From positions 124,001 to 188,000 of the forward strand of contig CALSOU010000001.1 in assembly GCA_943788055.1 (NCBI GenBank): a stretch of DNA of 64,000 nucleotides. The letters are read 5' to 3'. Positions 47,789 through 56,349 of this stretch are shown here, in pieces. The position numbers and the translations under genes are program-made. The notes below the pieces were generated by a model. It saw only the letters and a list, made by a program, of their open reading frames with translations. It was not told the DNA's origin and searched no databases. The first letter of the stretch is position 1. Every line of letters begins with the position of its first letter. This DNA comes from an uncultured Saprospiraceae bacterium (GTDB lineage Bacteria; Bacteroidota; Bacteroidia; Chitinophagales; Saprospiraceae).

Positions 47789-49414
47789 ATGTCAAACGCA
47801 ATATTTACAACTCCAATACCAGTGAATGAGCCTGTTCTAGCTTACGCAAAGGGATCGCCTGAAAGAACAGAATTAGAAGTGGTTTTAAAAGAAATGAAGA
47901 ATACTAAAGTTGATGCACCGATGTGGATCAATGGTGAAAAGGTTACCACTTCGAAGAAAGTTTCGATGCATCCACCACATGAGATCGCTCACACTTTAGG
48001 ACACTTCAATGAAGGAGATGCAAGTCATGTCAGTCAGGCAATTGATGCTGCATTAGAAGCAAGGAAAACTTGGTCAGAATTACCATGGCAAGATCGAGCG
48101 GCTGTATTCTTGAAGGCAGCAGATCTTATCGCGGGACCTTATAGAGCAAGAATGAATGCAGCAACTATGCTTGCGCAATCAAAAAATGTTTATCAAGCAG
48201 AGATCGATGCTGTTTGTGAAATGGCTGACTTCTTTAGGTTTAATGCAAAATTTGCTGAGGAAATATATAGTCAACAACCTATCAGTGATCCAGCAATTTG
48301 GAATAGACTTGAATACAGAGCATTAGAAGGATTCGTTTTTGCAATAACTCCATTTAATTTCACTTCTATTGCTGCGAACCTACCGATGGCTCCAGCCTTA
48401 ATGGGAAATACAGTTGTTTGGAAAGCCGCAGAAACACAGATTTATTCAGCTCAAATTATCATGGAAGTCTTTGAAGCAGCAGGCTTGCCAAAGGGAGTTA
48501 TAAACCTTATATATGTAGATGGACCTACTGCAGGAGATGTAGTTTTCAACCATAAGGATTTTGCTGGCTTACACTTTACAGGTTCTACAAAGGTATTTCA
48601 GACACTATGGAAGACTATAGGAAATAACATCCACAGCTACAGAAGTTACCCAAGAATTGTTGGAGAAACAGGAGGAAAGGATTTTGTAGTAGCGCATCCA
48701 TCTTCAAATGCGAGAATCGTTGCAACTGCCTTAACTAGAGGAGCATTTGAATTTCAAGGTCAAAAATGTAGCGCCGCATCAAGAGCTTATATACCTGCGA
48801 GTATGTGGAATGATGTGAAAGCATTTATGAAAACTGATTTGGATTCAATTAAAGTTGGTAGTGTAGAGGATTTTGGAAATTTTGTGAATGCTGTAATTGA
48901 TGAAAGAGCTTTTGATAAAATCACAGGCTATATCAAGCAGGCAAAGGAGGATAATGATGCTGAGGTAATTTTGGGTGGAAACTTTGATAAATCAAAAGGT
49001 TACTTCATTGACCCTACAGTAATTGAAGCAAAAGATCCGCATTATACGACTATGGAAGAAGAGATCTTTGGGCCTGTTCTTACAGTTTACGTCTACGAAG
49101 ATGACAAATATGATGAGATGCTAGTCACAGTGGATTCGACGTCACCGTATGCACTCACAGGGGCTATATTCGCTAGAGATAGAGGAGTAATCAAGAAGAC
49201 AGCAGATGCTTTAAGAAATTCGGCTGGTAACTTCTATATTAATGACAAACCAACTGGAGCTGTTGTAGGACAGCAGCCATTTGGAGGAGCTCGTGGATCA
49301 GGAACCAATGATAAAGCTGGGTCGATTCTGAACTTATATCGTTGGATATCACCTAGAACAATTAAAGAAAACTTTAATCCTCCTTCAGATTATAGATATC
49401 CATTCTTAGGCTAA
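47789..49414 (+). CDS. pruA: L-glutamate gamma-semialdehyde dehydrogenase (1-pyrroline-5-carboxylate dehydrogenase)
   Basis: An NAD-dependent aldehyde dehydrogenase that finishes proline breakdown by oxidising glutamate semialdehyde to glutamate. The 541-residue protein has the family's N-terminal extension, the oxyanion and NAD-binding ALMGNTVVWKAAETQIYSA, the catalytic glutamate in GETGGKDFVVAHPSSNA and the catalytic cysteine in EFQGQKCSAASRAYIP (near residue 327). PFGGARGSGTNDKAG near the C-terminus is typical of P5C dehydrogenases. It is the stand-alone form with no fused proline dehydrogenase. A strong terminator follows. Confidence 0.95.
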   Translation: MSNAIFTTPIPVNEPVLAYAKGSPERTELEVVLKEMKNTKVDAPMWINGEKVTTSKKVSMHPPHEIAHTLGHFNEGDASHVSQAIDAALEARKTWSELPWQDRAAVFLKAADLIAGPYRARMNAATMLAQSKNVYQAEIDAVCEMADFFRFNAKFAEEIYSQQPISDPAIWNRLEYRALEGFVFAITPFNFTSIAANLPMAPALMGNTVVWKAAETQIYSAQIIMEVFEAAGLPKGVINLIYVDGPTAGDVVFNHKDFAGLHFTGSTKVFQTLWKTIGNNIHSYRSYPRIVGETGGKDFVVAHPSSNARIVATALTRGAFEFQGQKCSAASRAYIPASMWNDVKAFMKTDLDSIKVGSVEDFGNFVNAVIDERAFDKITGYIKQAKEDNDAEVILGGNFDKSKGYFIDPTVIEAKDPHYTTMEEEIFGPVLTVYVYEDDKYDEMLVTVDSTSPYALTGAIFARDRGVIKKTADALRNSAGNFYINDKPTGAVVGQQPFGGARGSGTNDKAGSILNLYRWISPRTIKENFNPPSDYRYPFLG

Positions 49415-49441
49415 GAAAGAGCCAAAATAAATTACTCACAT

Positions 49442-49476
49442 AAAAGCACTTCGATTGATTAATTGAAGTGCTTTTA
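49442..49476 (+). terminator. Rho-independent terminator after pruA
   Basis: AAAAGCACTTCGATT, loop GATT, AATTGAAGTGCTTTT. Nearly perfect and A/T-flanked on both sides, so it can also end the minus-strand rhomboid gene. Confidence 0.9.
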
Positions 49477-49496
49477 TCTATTTCAAACAAAAAGGT

Positions 49497-50135
49497 CTAG
49501 AAATAATACTTAGAAAAATCATTAACTAAGCGGTCCAGGAAGAGTGAAAACATGCTTGGCTTAGTAAGCCAGAGAAAAGCAACTCCAAAGATTGCCCCAT
49601 AGAAATGCGCCATATGATCGATCCTTCCTCGATTCTGTCTCGATGCGTAAGAGCTGTATATGAGATATCCTATCCCGATAACAATCGCTGGAATATCAAT
49701 AAATGGAAGAAATATGAATTGTAAGGGGTACCATGGCCGAATAGCTATAAATATAAAAAGAAGCCCTGAAACTGCACCTGAAGCACCGACACTGGCAAAC
49801 TGCATATTATCCCTATTCTTAAAGTAGGTAGGAATCGAAGCAGCAATTATATTAAGAAGGTACATTACTACGAAAACGATTCGTCCTATATTCTGACCAT
49901 ATAGTGTATCAAAGTAGCGTTCAATCTGCTCCCCAAACATGAACAGAATGTACATATTTATAATAAGGTGTAAAAGGCTACCGTGAACAAATCCACCGCT
50001 GAGCATTCTGTAATATTCCTTTGATCTTTTCTCCTGATAGGGAAAATGTTTAAGCTTTTGTAGCATTTCAGGATTCTGAAGCGCCAAATAGCTTATAATT
50101 GAAGTCACTATTATTATCAGTAAGGTTACTGTCAT
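49497..50135 (-). CDS. Rhomboid-family intramembrane serine protease
   Basis: A membrane protease of 212 residues that cuts substrates within the lipid bilayer. There are about six hydrophobic segments. The nucleophile is in GASGAVSGLLFIFIA (Ser of GxSG near residue 118), and the partner histidine is in DHMAHFYGAIFGVAF (near residue 178). HGSLLHLIINMYILFMFGEQ supplies the conserved His and Asn of the second helix. Its substrates are unknown. It lies 8 bases from the rlmH stop on the same strand, so the two are co-transcribed. Confidence 0.9.
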   Translation of the reverse strand: MTVTLLIIIVTSIISYLALQNPEMLQKLKHFPYQEKRSKEYYRMLSGGFVHGSLLHLIINMYILFMFGEQIERYFDTLYGQNIGRIVFVVMYLLNIIAASIPTYFKNRDNMQFASVGASGAVSGLLFIFIAIRPWYPLQFIFLPFIDIPAIVIGIGYLIYSSYASRQNRGRIDHMAHFYGAIFGVAFLWLTKPSMFSLFLDRLVNDFSKYYF

Positions 50136-50143
50136 AATTTCTT

Positions 50144-50617
50144 CTATTCGTTGTGATATTTCTGACCTTTATTAATGGTACATGCTCTATAGAGTTGCTC
50201 TAAAAACATAATTCTAATGAGCTGATGAGAGAACGTTCCAGGTCCAAGGGCTAGTTTGTGCTTTGCTACCACTAATAGTCTCTGATCTAAACCAAACGCA
50301 CCTCCGATCAAAAAAATTATTCGCCCAGAATGCATCATAGGAAGTTTTGCAATGTATTTGGCAAAATCTAAGCTTCGATATGATTTACCATGTTCATCCA
50401 GTACGATCAAATAGTCAGACCCTCGGAGCTTACCCAGAATCATGTCTGCCTCTTTTCTCTTCAATTCGTCAATAGGTAGCTTGGCAGCATTCTTAATCAA
50501 AGGAAAACATAGACTCTCATAGTTTACATAGTGCGTCAATCGCTTTTCAAAATCTTTGATTCCTTCTTGAATGTAAGACGGTGTAGATTTTCCGATATAC
50601 CAGAATGCAATTTTCAA
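50144..50617 (-). CDS. rlmH: 23S rRNA (pseudouridine(1915)-N3)-methyltransferase RlmH
   Basis: RlmH is a small SPOUT-class enzyme that methylates pseudouridine 1915 in helix 69 of 23S rRNA. The 157-residue protein has LIVLDEHGKSYRSLDFAKYI, FLIGGAFGLDQRLLVVAKHK and LGPGTFSHQLIRIMFLEQLY, the trefoil-knot SAM-binding segments. The C-terminus YRACTINKGQKYHNE matches the family's usual YHR/YHN end. It is followed 8 bases later by the rhomboid gene. Confidence 0.96.
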   Translation of the reverse strand: MKIAFWYIGKSTPSYIQEGIKDFEKRLTHYVNYESLCFPLIKNAAKLPIDELKRKEADMILGKLRGSDYLIVLDEHGKSYRSLDFAKYIAKLPMMHSGRIIFLIGGAFGLDQRLLVVAKHKLALGPGTFSHQLIRIMFLEQLYRACTINKGQKYHNE

Positions 50618-50778
50618 GAATTTCTATTTTTTGCCAAATTGAAAAATTTTTACTAAAATGTTCCCATTTTACTGCTAAATATGATTTGTGTTTTTATAGA
50701 TGCCAGGAATCTCTTTCTAAATGGCACGGAATTTCTAACTTTGATAGATCCTAATTTAAACCAAACGATCCTTTTTAT

Positions 50779-51495
50779 ATGATTTCCTCGGAAAACATCA
50801 ACACACATATTTCAGAATTCGACGGTATTCACAGATTAGCACTCTCAGTTGATTGTGTCATTCTAGGTTATGACGAAGAGTCATTGAAAGTACTTCTTGT
50901 AGAGTGCAATACTCCTCCTTTTGTTGGGAAACTGAGCTTGTTAGGTGAACTTGTAAACCCTGATGAAACTCTCGATGAAGCCGCACATAGAGTTCTTGGA
51001 ATTTGGACAGGACAAGAGTCACTGTATTTAGAAGAGGTAAGGACTTTCAGCAATGTAGATCGACATCCTCTCGGACGAGTGATAACGGTTGCTTATTACT
51101 CACTTGTAGAAATTGACCACTTCGAATTGAGTGGGATGAATAAAATGAATCTGAAATGGGTAGACGTTAATTCGGTAGGAGACTTGGCCTTCGATCATAA
51201 TAAGATTTTGAACGAATGTTTAGACAGTCTCCAGCAGCGGCTGCGAGAGAAGCCTATAGGGTTCAACCTACTACCAGAGAAATTTTCGCTCAATCAATTA
51301 CAGAATCTATACGAAGTAGTTTTGGGTATTACACTTGACAAACGAAACTTTAGACGTAAAATACTGAGTCTCGATGTGTTGATTGATTTGGGTGAAATGC
51401 AACAAGATGTAGCGCATCGACCTGCTAAATTATATGGGTTTGATCATGACAAATACGCACAGAATCGTTCTCAAGGATTCAAGTTTGAGATCTAA
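50779..51495 (+). CDS. NrtR-like transcriptional regulator with a degenerate NUDIX domain
   Basis: A 238-residue protein with an N-terminal NUDIX fold (about 15-145) and a C-terminal winged helix (about 160-238, FSLNQLQNLYEVVLGITLDK, NFRRKILSL). The NUDIX box reads GELVNPDETLDEAAHRVLGI. The family box G-x5-E-x7-R-E-x2-E-E would need REL.EE at the end, but here it is HRVLGIW, so the metal-binding glutamates are missing and hydrolysis is unlikely. NrtR-type proteins sense ADP-ribose or sugar nucleotides and repress NAD or sugar genes. The target here is not evident, since it is flanked by rlmH and a glycosyltransferase. Confidence 0.85.
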   Translation: MISSENINTHISEFDGIHRLALSVDCVILGYDEESLKVLLVECNTPPFVGKLSLLGELVNPDETLDEAAHRVLGIWTGQESLYLEEVRTFSNVDRHPLGRVITVAYYSLVEIDHFELSGMNKMNLKWVDVNSVGDLAFDHNKILNECLDSLQQRLREKPIGFNLLPEKFSLNQLQNLYEVVLGITLDKRNFRRKILSLDVLIDLGEMQQDVAHRPAKLYGFDHDKYAQNRSQGFKFEI

Positions 51496-51543
51496 CCAAA
51501 GTTTTCTGTAACAACGATCCCACCTTTTGAATTTATCATTTTG

Positions 51544-53136
51544 CTACCGCATTTCTGGGTAGTACCTTTTTACAATAAAAGTACTATTGCCACAGCTAAA
51601 ACTTTGTAGAGTTTCCTCTAAATAGTGCTGTGGTCGAGCTTTTACATTGTATTCACCTTCTACTGGTGACACGATACTCAAGTATGGGTTTCCCTCATCA
51701 GGGCTATATTGTAGATTTGGGAAAGTGCTTTGTTTCGATTTATAGCCAGCATAATCTTTCTTTAAAGATTCTAAAACAAGAAAAGGAGCCAGGATGATGT
51801 CCTCTTGATGTCGAGCTTCGAGGAACACTACCATTTGTTTTTGGGCATGAGCCACATCAATAAAACTCAAATTAGTATCACCTATATTGCTCCGATCTAA
51901 TCCCGCTAGACCAAGGAAAACTAAGATTCCGAAATAAACAATAGCGAAGCTTGTTCGACTAAGTATTGGCATTGTTAACTTCATAAGCGTTAACATATAC
52001 AATGGAAAAAGGCACAATAAATATCGTGCTGAATAAAAATTAAATGCTGTAAAACAAATATAGAAGAGATAAAATATAGCAATTGTAAGATACAAATAGT
52101 GTGATTGCTTATAGTATTTTCTTGAGGCTTTAAGAAGTAGAATGAGCGTTACGATAGCTGCCAACAAAAATAAGATACACATTATCCAAGTCTGCCATTG
52201 GGTTGCATAAACAATAAATAGTACTGACGAAGACCATCCAGTCCAAGCCCAAAATGTACGAGATTTTCTAAAACGAAGTAGGAGTATTGCGCTCATAAAA
52301 AGAGTGAGATAGACTCTATTTTGATCTAGTAGTACAAAATTTAGAGATGCTCGTAGTTGTATTCGAAATTGTTGAGCTGAACTAGCTTGCAAATCCATAT
52401 GGTTTGGATAGAAATACCATCCAAATTCTGCATTCTGGTAAATCAGAAAGCCAAGGTAGGGCAGGAGCGCTATAATAAGGATTCCTAAAATCTTAAAACT
52501 AGAACTCCATCTGAACTTATTGAGTAAGAACTGATGAACTAAATATGCAATTCCAAAGGAAGGAAGCAGCACTGCACCAGACTCTTTGGTTAATAAGCAT
52601 GCTGAAATAAATATCACAGAATATACATATTTTCTTTTACTCCAGAGGTACAAGGAAAGTAAAACAAATAAGCTAACTAAGACTTCAGGAAGCACCATTG
52701 CTGATTGAGCGAGAAAGACACCTTGACAGGCTAGACCAACCGTTCCCAGGCTCAAAGCTGTAATTCTAAATTTACTATTTTCATTATATAGGATATATCC
52801 AAGTATTACTAGTAGAGCGAAACTAATGGTAAAAGCGAAACTATGCAGCGAGACTATTGAAGTTCCTAAAATATTACCCCATAAACCACCCAAAAAATGA
52901 AAAAGCATCGGATGTCCTCGACTTAGATCAATATCGATTGAACCTGGTAGCAATGATGGTAGTCTATCGCTCATTTCTGAAACTGCAGGTCCATAAACCC
53001 AGGATTCATCCCAAAAATATGGTACAGCTAGGTACCATATCTTAAGTACTAGGAAGGCCACTAAGAGACAAACTGAAATAGCAATAGTTGTTATTTCCCT
53101 AGTACTGAGTGATTTAGTAAGAATTCTATTTCTCAA
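51544..53136 (-). CDS. Membrane glycosyltransferase, GT39/PMT-like
   Basis: A multi-pass membrane protein of 530 residues with 10-12 hydrophobic helices. The first extracytoplasmic loop has VPYFWDESWVYGPAVSEM, where an Asp-Glu pair after TM1 is the catalytic metal-site motif of the GT39/GT83 glycosyltransferase superfamily that uses lipid-linked sugars. A short soluble domain follows the last helix (KARPQHYLEETLQSF). The acceptor (protein, lipid A or glycan) cannot be read. It stands alone upstream of the tRNA gene on the other strand. A similar fold occurs in ArnT, so lipid A modification is an alternative. Confidence 0.75.
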   Translation of the reverse strand: MRNRILTKSLSTREITTIAISVCLLVAFLVLKIWYLAVPYFWDESWVYGPAVSEMSDRLPSLLPGSIDIDLSRGHPMLFHFLGGLWGNILGTSIVSLHSFAFTISFALLVILGYILYNENSKFRITALSLGTVGLACQGVFLAQSAMVLPEVLVSLFVLLSLYLWSKRKYVYSVIFISACLLTKESGAVLLPSFGIAYLVHQFLLNKFRWSSSFKILGILIIALLPYLGFLIYQNAEFGWYFYPNHMDLQASSAQQFRIQLRASLNFVLLDQNRVYLTLFMSAILLLRFRKSRTFWAWTGWSSSVLFIVYATQWQTWIMCILFLLAAIVTLILLLKASRKYYKQSHYLYLTIAIFYLFYICFTAFNFYSARYLLCLFPLYMLTLMKLTMPILSRTSFAIVYFGILVFLGLAGLDRSNIGDTNLSFIDVAHAQKQMVVFLEARHQEDIILAPFLVLESLKKDYAGYKSKQSTFPNLQYSPDEGNPYLSIVSPVEGEYNVKARPQHYLEETLQSFSCGNSTFIVKRYYPEMR

Positions 53137-53192
53137 TATTAAAATTTGTCAAAAAAGTACGATAAAATAATTTAATATATAGAAAGTTGAAT

Positions 53193-53200
53193 TACTTTTG
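53193..53200 (+). promoter_or_regulatory. -7 box of the tRNA-His gene
   Basis: TACTTTTG matches TAnnTTTG and lies 13 bases before the tRNA. Confidence 0.5.
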
Positions 53201-53213
53201 TTATCGATTTTAT

Positions 53214-53288
53214 GGTGGTTGTAGCTCAGTTGGTTAGAGCATCGGTTTGTGGTACCGAGGGTCGCGGGTTCGAATCCCGTCTTCCACC
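53214..53288 (+). tRNA. tRNA-His (GTG anticodon)
   Basis: The cloverleaf has a D arm GCTC...GAGC, an anticodon arm TCGGT, loop TTGTGGT, ACCGA, with the anticodon GTG (positions 34-36), and a T arm GCGGG, TTCGAAT, CCCGT. The extra 5-prime G (the -1 base that marks tRNA-His) is present and faces C73. CCA is not encoded. The acceptor stem shows two T-T oppositions at pairs 5-68 and 6-67 if the arms are placed in the standard way. Confidence 0.95.
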
Positions 53289-53293
53289 CATTC

Positions 53294-53328
53294 AAAGCGA
53301 ATTTCTGTACTATGGGAATTCGCTTTTT
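53294..53328 (+). terminator. Terminator after tRNA-His
   Basis: AAAGCGAATT, loop, AATTCGCTTTTT; strong hairpin with T-run. Confidence 0.85.
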
Positions 53329-53466
53329 ATTTTCATTATGGTACTAATGCTAAAAAAAGACGTTTTGATGATAGTCAAATTAGCCATTAATAGAGTGATT
53401 GTTGGTAAACTATGCAGAAGTTTTAAATAACGAATATTCTAGTGAACAAACATTAGATACTGCTTT

Positions 53467-54036
53467 CTATCTTAGCCACTTCTCGAGAAGAGAATAGATT
53501 GCTGAATCGCTAAATTTTCCTCTGAAATAGAAATCTTCCGTAAAATGTGCTTCTTTTCTAAACCCTGATTTTTCTAGGACTTTCTGACTTGCAAGATTTA
53601 GTGGGTCTATTTCAGCTCCTATACTGTGCATATTCATTTCATTAAATGCAAAAGGGAGGACACATTGTAGACAACGAGTCATGATTCCTTTTCCATGGTG
53701 TTGTGGCAATAAAGAGTAGCCTATTTCAGCTCGAAATCTTTCAGGGTCAAACCTCCAGTAACCTACCGTACCTATTAGTTCGCATCCTTTTGCTGATCTG
53801 ATTACCCAGTTAATTCCGAGATTATTATTTAAATCAGAAATACGAGACTCTGTCCATTCAACCGCCTGTGCTTCAGTTTCCATTGGTTCTCTCGAAATGT
53901 ACTTTAATACAGTTGGATCCGACCTTAGCATCAAGACTTTTGGAGCATCACTTAAGATAAACCTATCTAAATAAAGATCACCTAGATCAAAGTCTTTAAA
54001 AATTGCTGAAAACTGAGGAACGATTTCTGAATGCAC
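53467..54036 (-). CDS. GNAT-family N-acetyltransferase (RimJ/RimL type)
   Basis: An acetyl-CoA-dependent acetyltransferase of 189 residues. The acetyl-CoA-binding loop is LPQHHGKGIMTRCLQCVLPF (the Q/R-x-x-G-x-G/A pattern). The upstream strand has ELIGTVGYWRFDPERFRAEI, and NLASQKVLEKSGFRKEAHFT is the usual C-terminal segment. RimJ/RimL relatives acetylate ribosomal-protein N-termini or small molecules; the substrate is not evident. It starts two bases after the YpdA gene ends and is co-transcribed with it. Confidence 0.9.
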   Translation of the reverse strand: MHSEIVPQFSAIFKDFDLGDLYLDRFILSDAPKVLMLRSDPTVLKYISREPMETEAQAVEWTESRISDLNNNLGINWVIRSAKGCELIGTVGYWRFDPERFRAEIGYSLLPQHHGKGIMTRCLQCVLPFAFNEMNMHSIGAEIDPLNLASQKVLEKSGFRKEAHFTEDFYFRGKFSDSAIYSLLEKWLR

Positions 54037-54038
54037 TA

Positions 54039-55052
54039 CTAACTATTTTTATCTAGAATGGAACCTATGATAATCTCAGGATGATTTCTAGTATTTTCAA
54101 TGAAGAGTTCACTAGTTTTCAAACCACTGACTACAACGCCAGCTAAATATATTCCAGGTACATTTGATTCAAGTGTTTCAGAATTTATCTGAGCTCTTTC
54201 GCTGTTCTTTATCAGGTCAATACCTAGAGATTTTATCCAAGAAAGATCAGGCATATAGCCGGTCATCGCTAATACGTAGTCATTTTCTAGAGATATTATG
54301 CCGCTAGGAGTTTCAACTTCAACTTCTCCCTTTTTGATTTCGATTAACTTACTATTAAAAAATGCCTTGATAGATCCTTCCTTAATACGATTCTCAATAT
54401 TTGGAAGAATCCAATACTTAACCTTCTGATAGAGCTCAGGCTCTCTCACAACCATCGTAACATTGGCACCTTTCTGCCAACATTCAAGAGCTACATCGCA
54501 AGCTGAATTAGCTCCACCTACAACGACTACATCCTTTTTAACGTATAAGTGAACGTCATCATAATAGTGTTTAACCTTGGAAAGGTTTTCACCAGGTATG
54601 TTCAGTAATCGTGGATTATCGTAGAAACCTGTGGCAATAATTACATTTTTTGCAAAGATTTCCTCATTATCATTGATGGAAATTTTATGTAGATTATTTT
54701 CCTGAGAAATTGAAATTACTTCTTTACCGAGCATTATCGATAAGTCATAGGATTCAACGAGTCTGCGGTAATACTCTAACGCTTCAGATCTTGTAGGCTT
54801 TTCATTGTGCGAAATAAAGGGTACTTCGCCAATCTCAAGCTTTTTAGAAGTACTAAAAAAGGTCATATTAAACGGGAAATTATAGATTGAATTAACGATG
54901 ACACCTTTTTCGACGATTACATAGTTTAATCCTGCTTTCTGACATTCTATACCGCAATTGATCCCGGTAGGTCCTCCACCAACTATAACTAAATCCAAGT
55001 GATTACTACTTGTTTGATTAACATCTCTTTTTACTCCATTATTGATCATCAA
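54039..55052 (-). CDS. YpdA-family flavoprotein (putative bacillithiol disulfide reductase)
   Basis: A two-dinucleotide-fold flavoprotein of 337 residues. The FAD motif is DLVIVGGGPTGINCGIECQK, and the NADPH motif is VVVVGGANSACDVALECWQ. The segment NFPFNMTFFSTSKKLEIGEV is typical of YpdA, and the C-terminal end is PGIYLAGVVVSGLKTSELFI. YpdA reduces bacillithiol disulfide in species that make bacillithiol; homologs in Bacteroidota suggest that thiol is used here too, but the rest of the path (bshA-C) is not in the window. It is followed by the GNAT gene. Confidence 0.88.
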   Translation of the reverse strand: MMINNGVKRDVNQTSSNHLDLVIVGGGPTGINCGIECQKAGLNYVIVEKGVIVNSIYNFPFNMTFFSTSKKLEIGEVPFISHNEKPTRSEALEYYRRLVESYDLSIMLGKEVISISQENNLHKISINDNEEIFAKNVIIATGFYDNPRLLNIPGENLSKVKHYYDDVHLYVKKDVVVVGGANSACDVALECWQKGANVTMVVREPELYQKVKYWILPNIENRIKEGSIKAFFNSKLIEIKKGEVEVETPSGIISLENDYVLAMTGYMPDLSWIKSLGIDLIKNSERAQINSETLESNVPGIYLAGVVVSGLKTSELFIENTRNHPEIIIGSILDKNS

Positions 55053-55187
55053 TTTTTCTTTATTGCCTTTTCAACAAATCAACTTGATTCATGTTCTAAA
55101 CAAAATTATCTAATTTCGTTACTGATATAAAGGAAAATACTCATAATTATAGGCTTTCTGGAAATAATCACAAACAACCATTAAATT

Positions 55188-55928
55188 ATGATTGATTTAA
55201 GCAAAATATCTACAAAACCGCCAGCCGAGTACAGTAAGAAGAAAACAAGAAATGCAACAAAGAAGATTACAAAAGAAATAGGCGAATTGGTAGAGACTAT
55301 GTATGCTGAGGGGAAACACAGTTTGCTCATGGTCGTGCAAGGTATGGATAGCAGTGGTAAAGATGGATCAACTAGAGAGGTCTTCAAATATTGTTCGCCA
55401 ACGATGGTCTCGGCGACTTCTTTTGGAAAGCCAACTGATGAGGAGTTTGATCATGATTTTTTATGGCGCTGTCACAAAGCAGCGCCTAGAAAAGGCAAGA
55501 TTAATGTGTTCGTTAGATCACATTATGAAGACATTTTGATTCAAAGGGTACACAACTGGATCGGCGAAAAACGAGTAAAAATGCGAATGGATGCCATTAA
55601 TGCATGGGAAACTCTACTTCAAGAAGATAATAATACAACGGTGCTAAAGTTCTATTTACATTTATCCCATGATCGTCAAGGAGAAAAGTTGCAAGAGCGG
55701 ATAGATGATCCATCGAAAAACTATAAACATAACCCAGATGATTGGAAGCAGAGAGAGCATTGGGATTCTTACCAAAAGGCATACGAATATGCTATAAATG
55801 AAAGTGTAATACCATGGATCATTGCTCCTGTTGATTCAAGAACATATAGAAACTACTTCATTGCAAAGCATGTCCTGAAGACATTGCAGGATTTGAATAT
55901 GAAGCGTCCAACATTAGAAGATAGCTAG
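55188..55928 (+). CDS. Polyphosphate kinase 2 family protein
   Basis: A cytosolic phosphotransferase of 246 residues that moves phosphate between polyphosphate and a nucleotide. The Walker A motif is GMDSSGKDG (about 52-60). The lid segment FDHDFLWRCHKAAPRKGKIN and the Walker-B-like VFVRSHYEDILIQRVHNW follow, then HLSHDRQGEKLQERIDDPSK. The length suits the single-domain PPK2 class III, which can act on AMP and ADP, but the class is an inference. The start at 55188 (MIDLSKI) is a good fit. It is two bases before the S4 protein gene, so they form an operon. Confidence 0.9.
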   Translation: MIDLSKISTKPPAEYSKKKTRNATKKITKEIGELVETMYAEGKHSLLMVVQGMDSSGKDGSTREVFKYCSPTMVSATSFGKPTDEEFDHDFLWRCHKAAPRKGKINVFVRSHYEDILIQRVHNWIGEKRVKMRMDAINAWETLLQEDNNTTVLKFYLHLSHDRQGEKLQERIDDPSKNYKHNPDDWKQREHWDSYQKAYEYAINESVIPWIIAPVDSRTYRNYFIAKHVLKTLQDLNMKRPTLEDS

Positions 55929-55930
55929 AT

Positions 55931-56347
55931 ATGGCAAAAGTGAGGGTAGACAAGTGGTTATGGAGCGTTAGGTTCTTTAAAACACGTTCAATATCTACTA
56001 CTATGTGTAAGAATGGCAAGATATCACTAGGTGAGCGTGTTTTGAAACCTTCACATCTCATTTCAGAAGGAGATGTACTTGGCGTCAAGAAAGAAGGTTT
56101 TAATTTACAAATCAAAGTTATAAGGCTGATCGAGAAGAGAGTAGGGGCTCCGATAGCAGTTACTTGTTATGATAACTTGACTCCAGATGAAGAAATGAAT
56201 AAGTATAAAGACTGGTTTATTGGTAAATCAAGATCTGAATTTAGAGAGAAAGGTACTGGACGGCCAACGAAGCGAGAGCGTCGTGAACTGGATGAATTTA
56301 AGGACGACTATTTGTCGCAGTCTTTTTGGGATGAAGATGAAGATTAG
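55931..56347 (+). CDS. hslR: S4-domain RNA-binding protein, Hsp15-like
   Basis: The 138-residue protein has an N-terminal S4 RNA-binding domain (VRVDKWLWSVRFFKTRSIST, NGKISLGERVLKPSHLI) and a basic, charged C-terminal tail (RPTKRERRELDEFKDD). Hsp15 binds stalled 50S subunits carrying a peptidyl-tRNA and helps recycle them, mainly during heat stress. It is coupled to the polyphosphate kinase gene upstream with a two-base gap. The tail is longer and more acidic at its end than in Escherichia coli Hsp15. Confidence 0.9.
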   Translation: MAKVRVDKWLWSVRFFKTRSISTTMCKNGKISLGERVLKPSHLISEGDVLGVKKEGFNLQIKVIRLIEKRVGAPIAVTCYDNLTPDEEMNKYKDWFIGKSRSEFREKGTGRPTKRERRELDEFKDDYLSQSFWDEDED

Positions 56348-56349
56348 AG

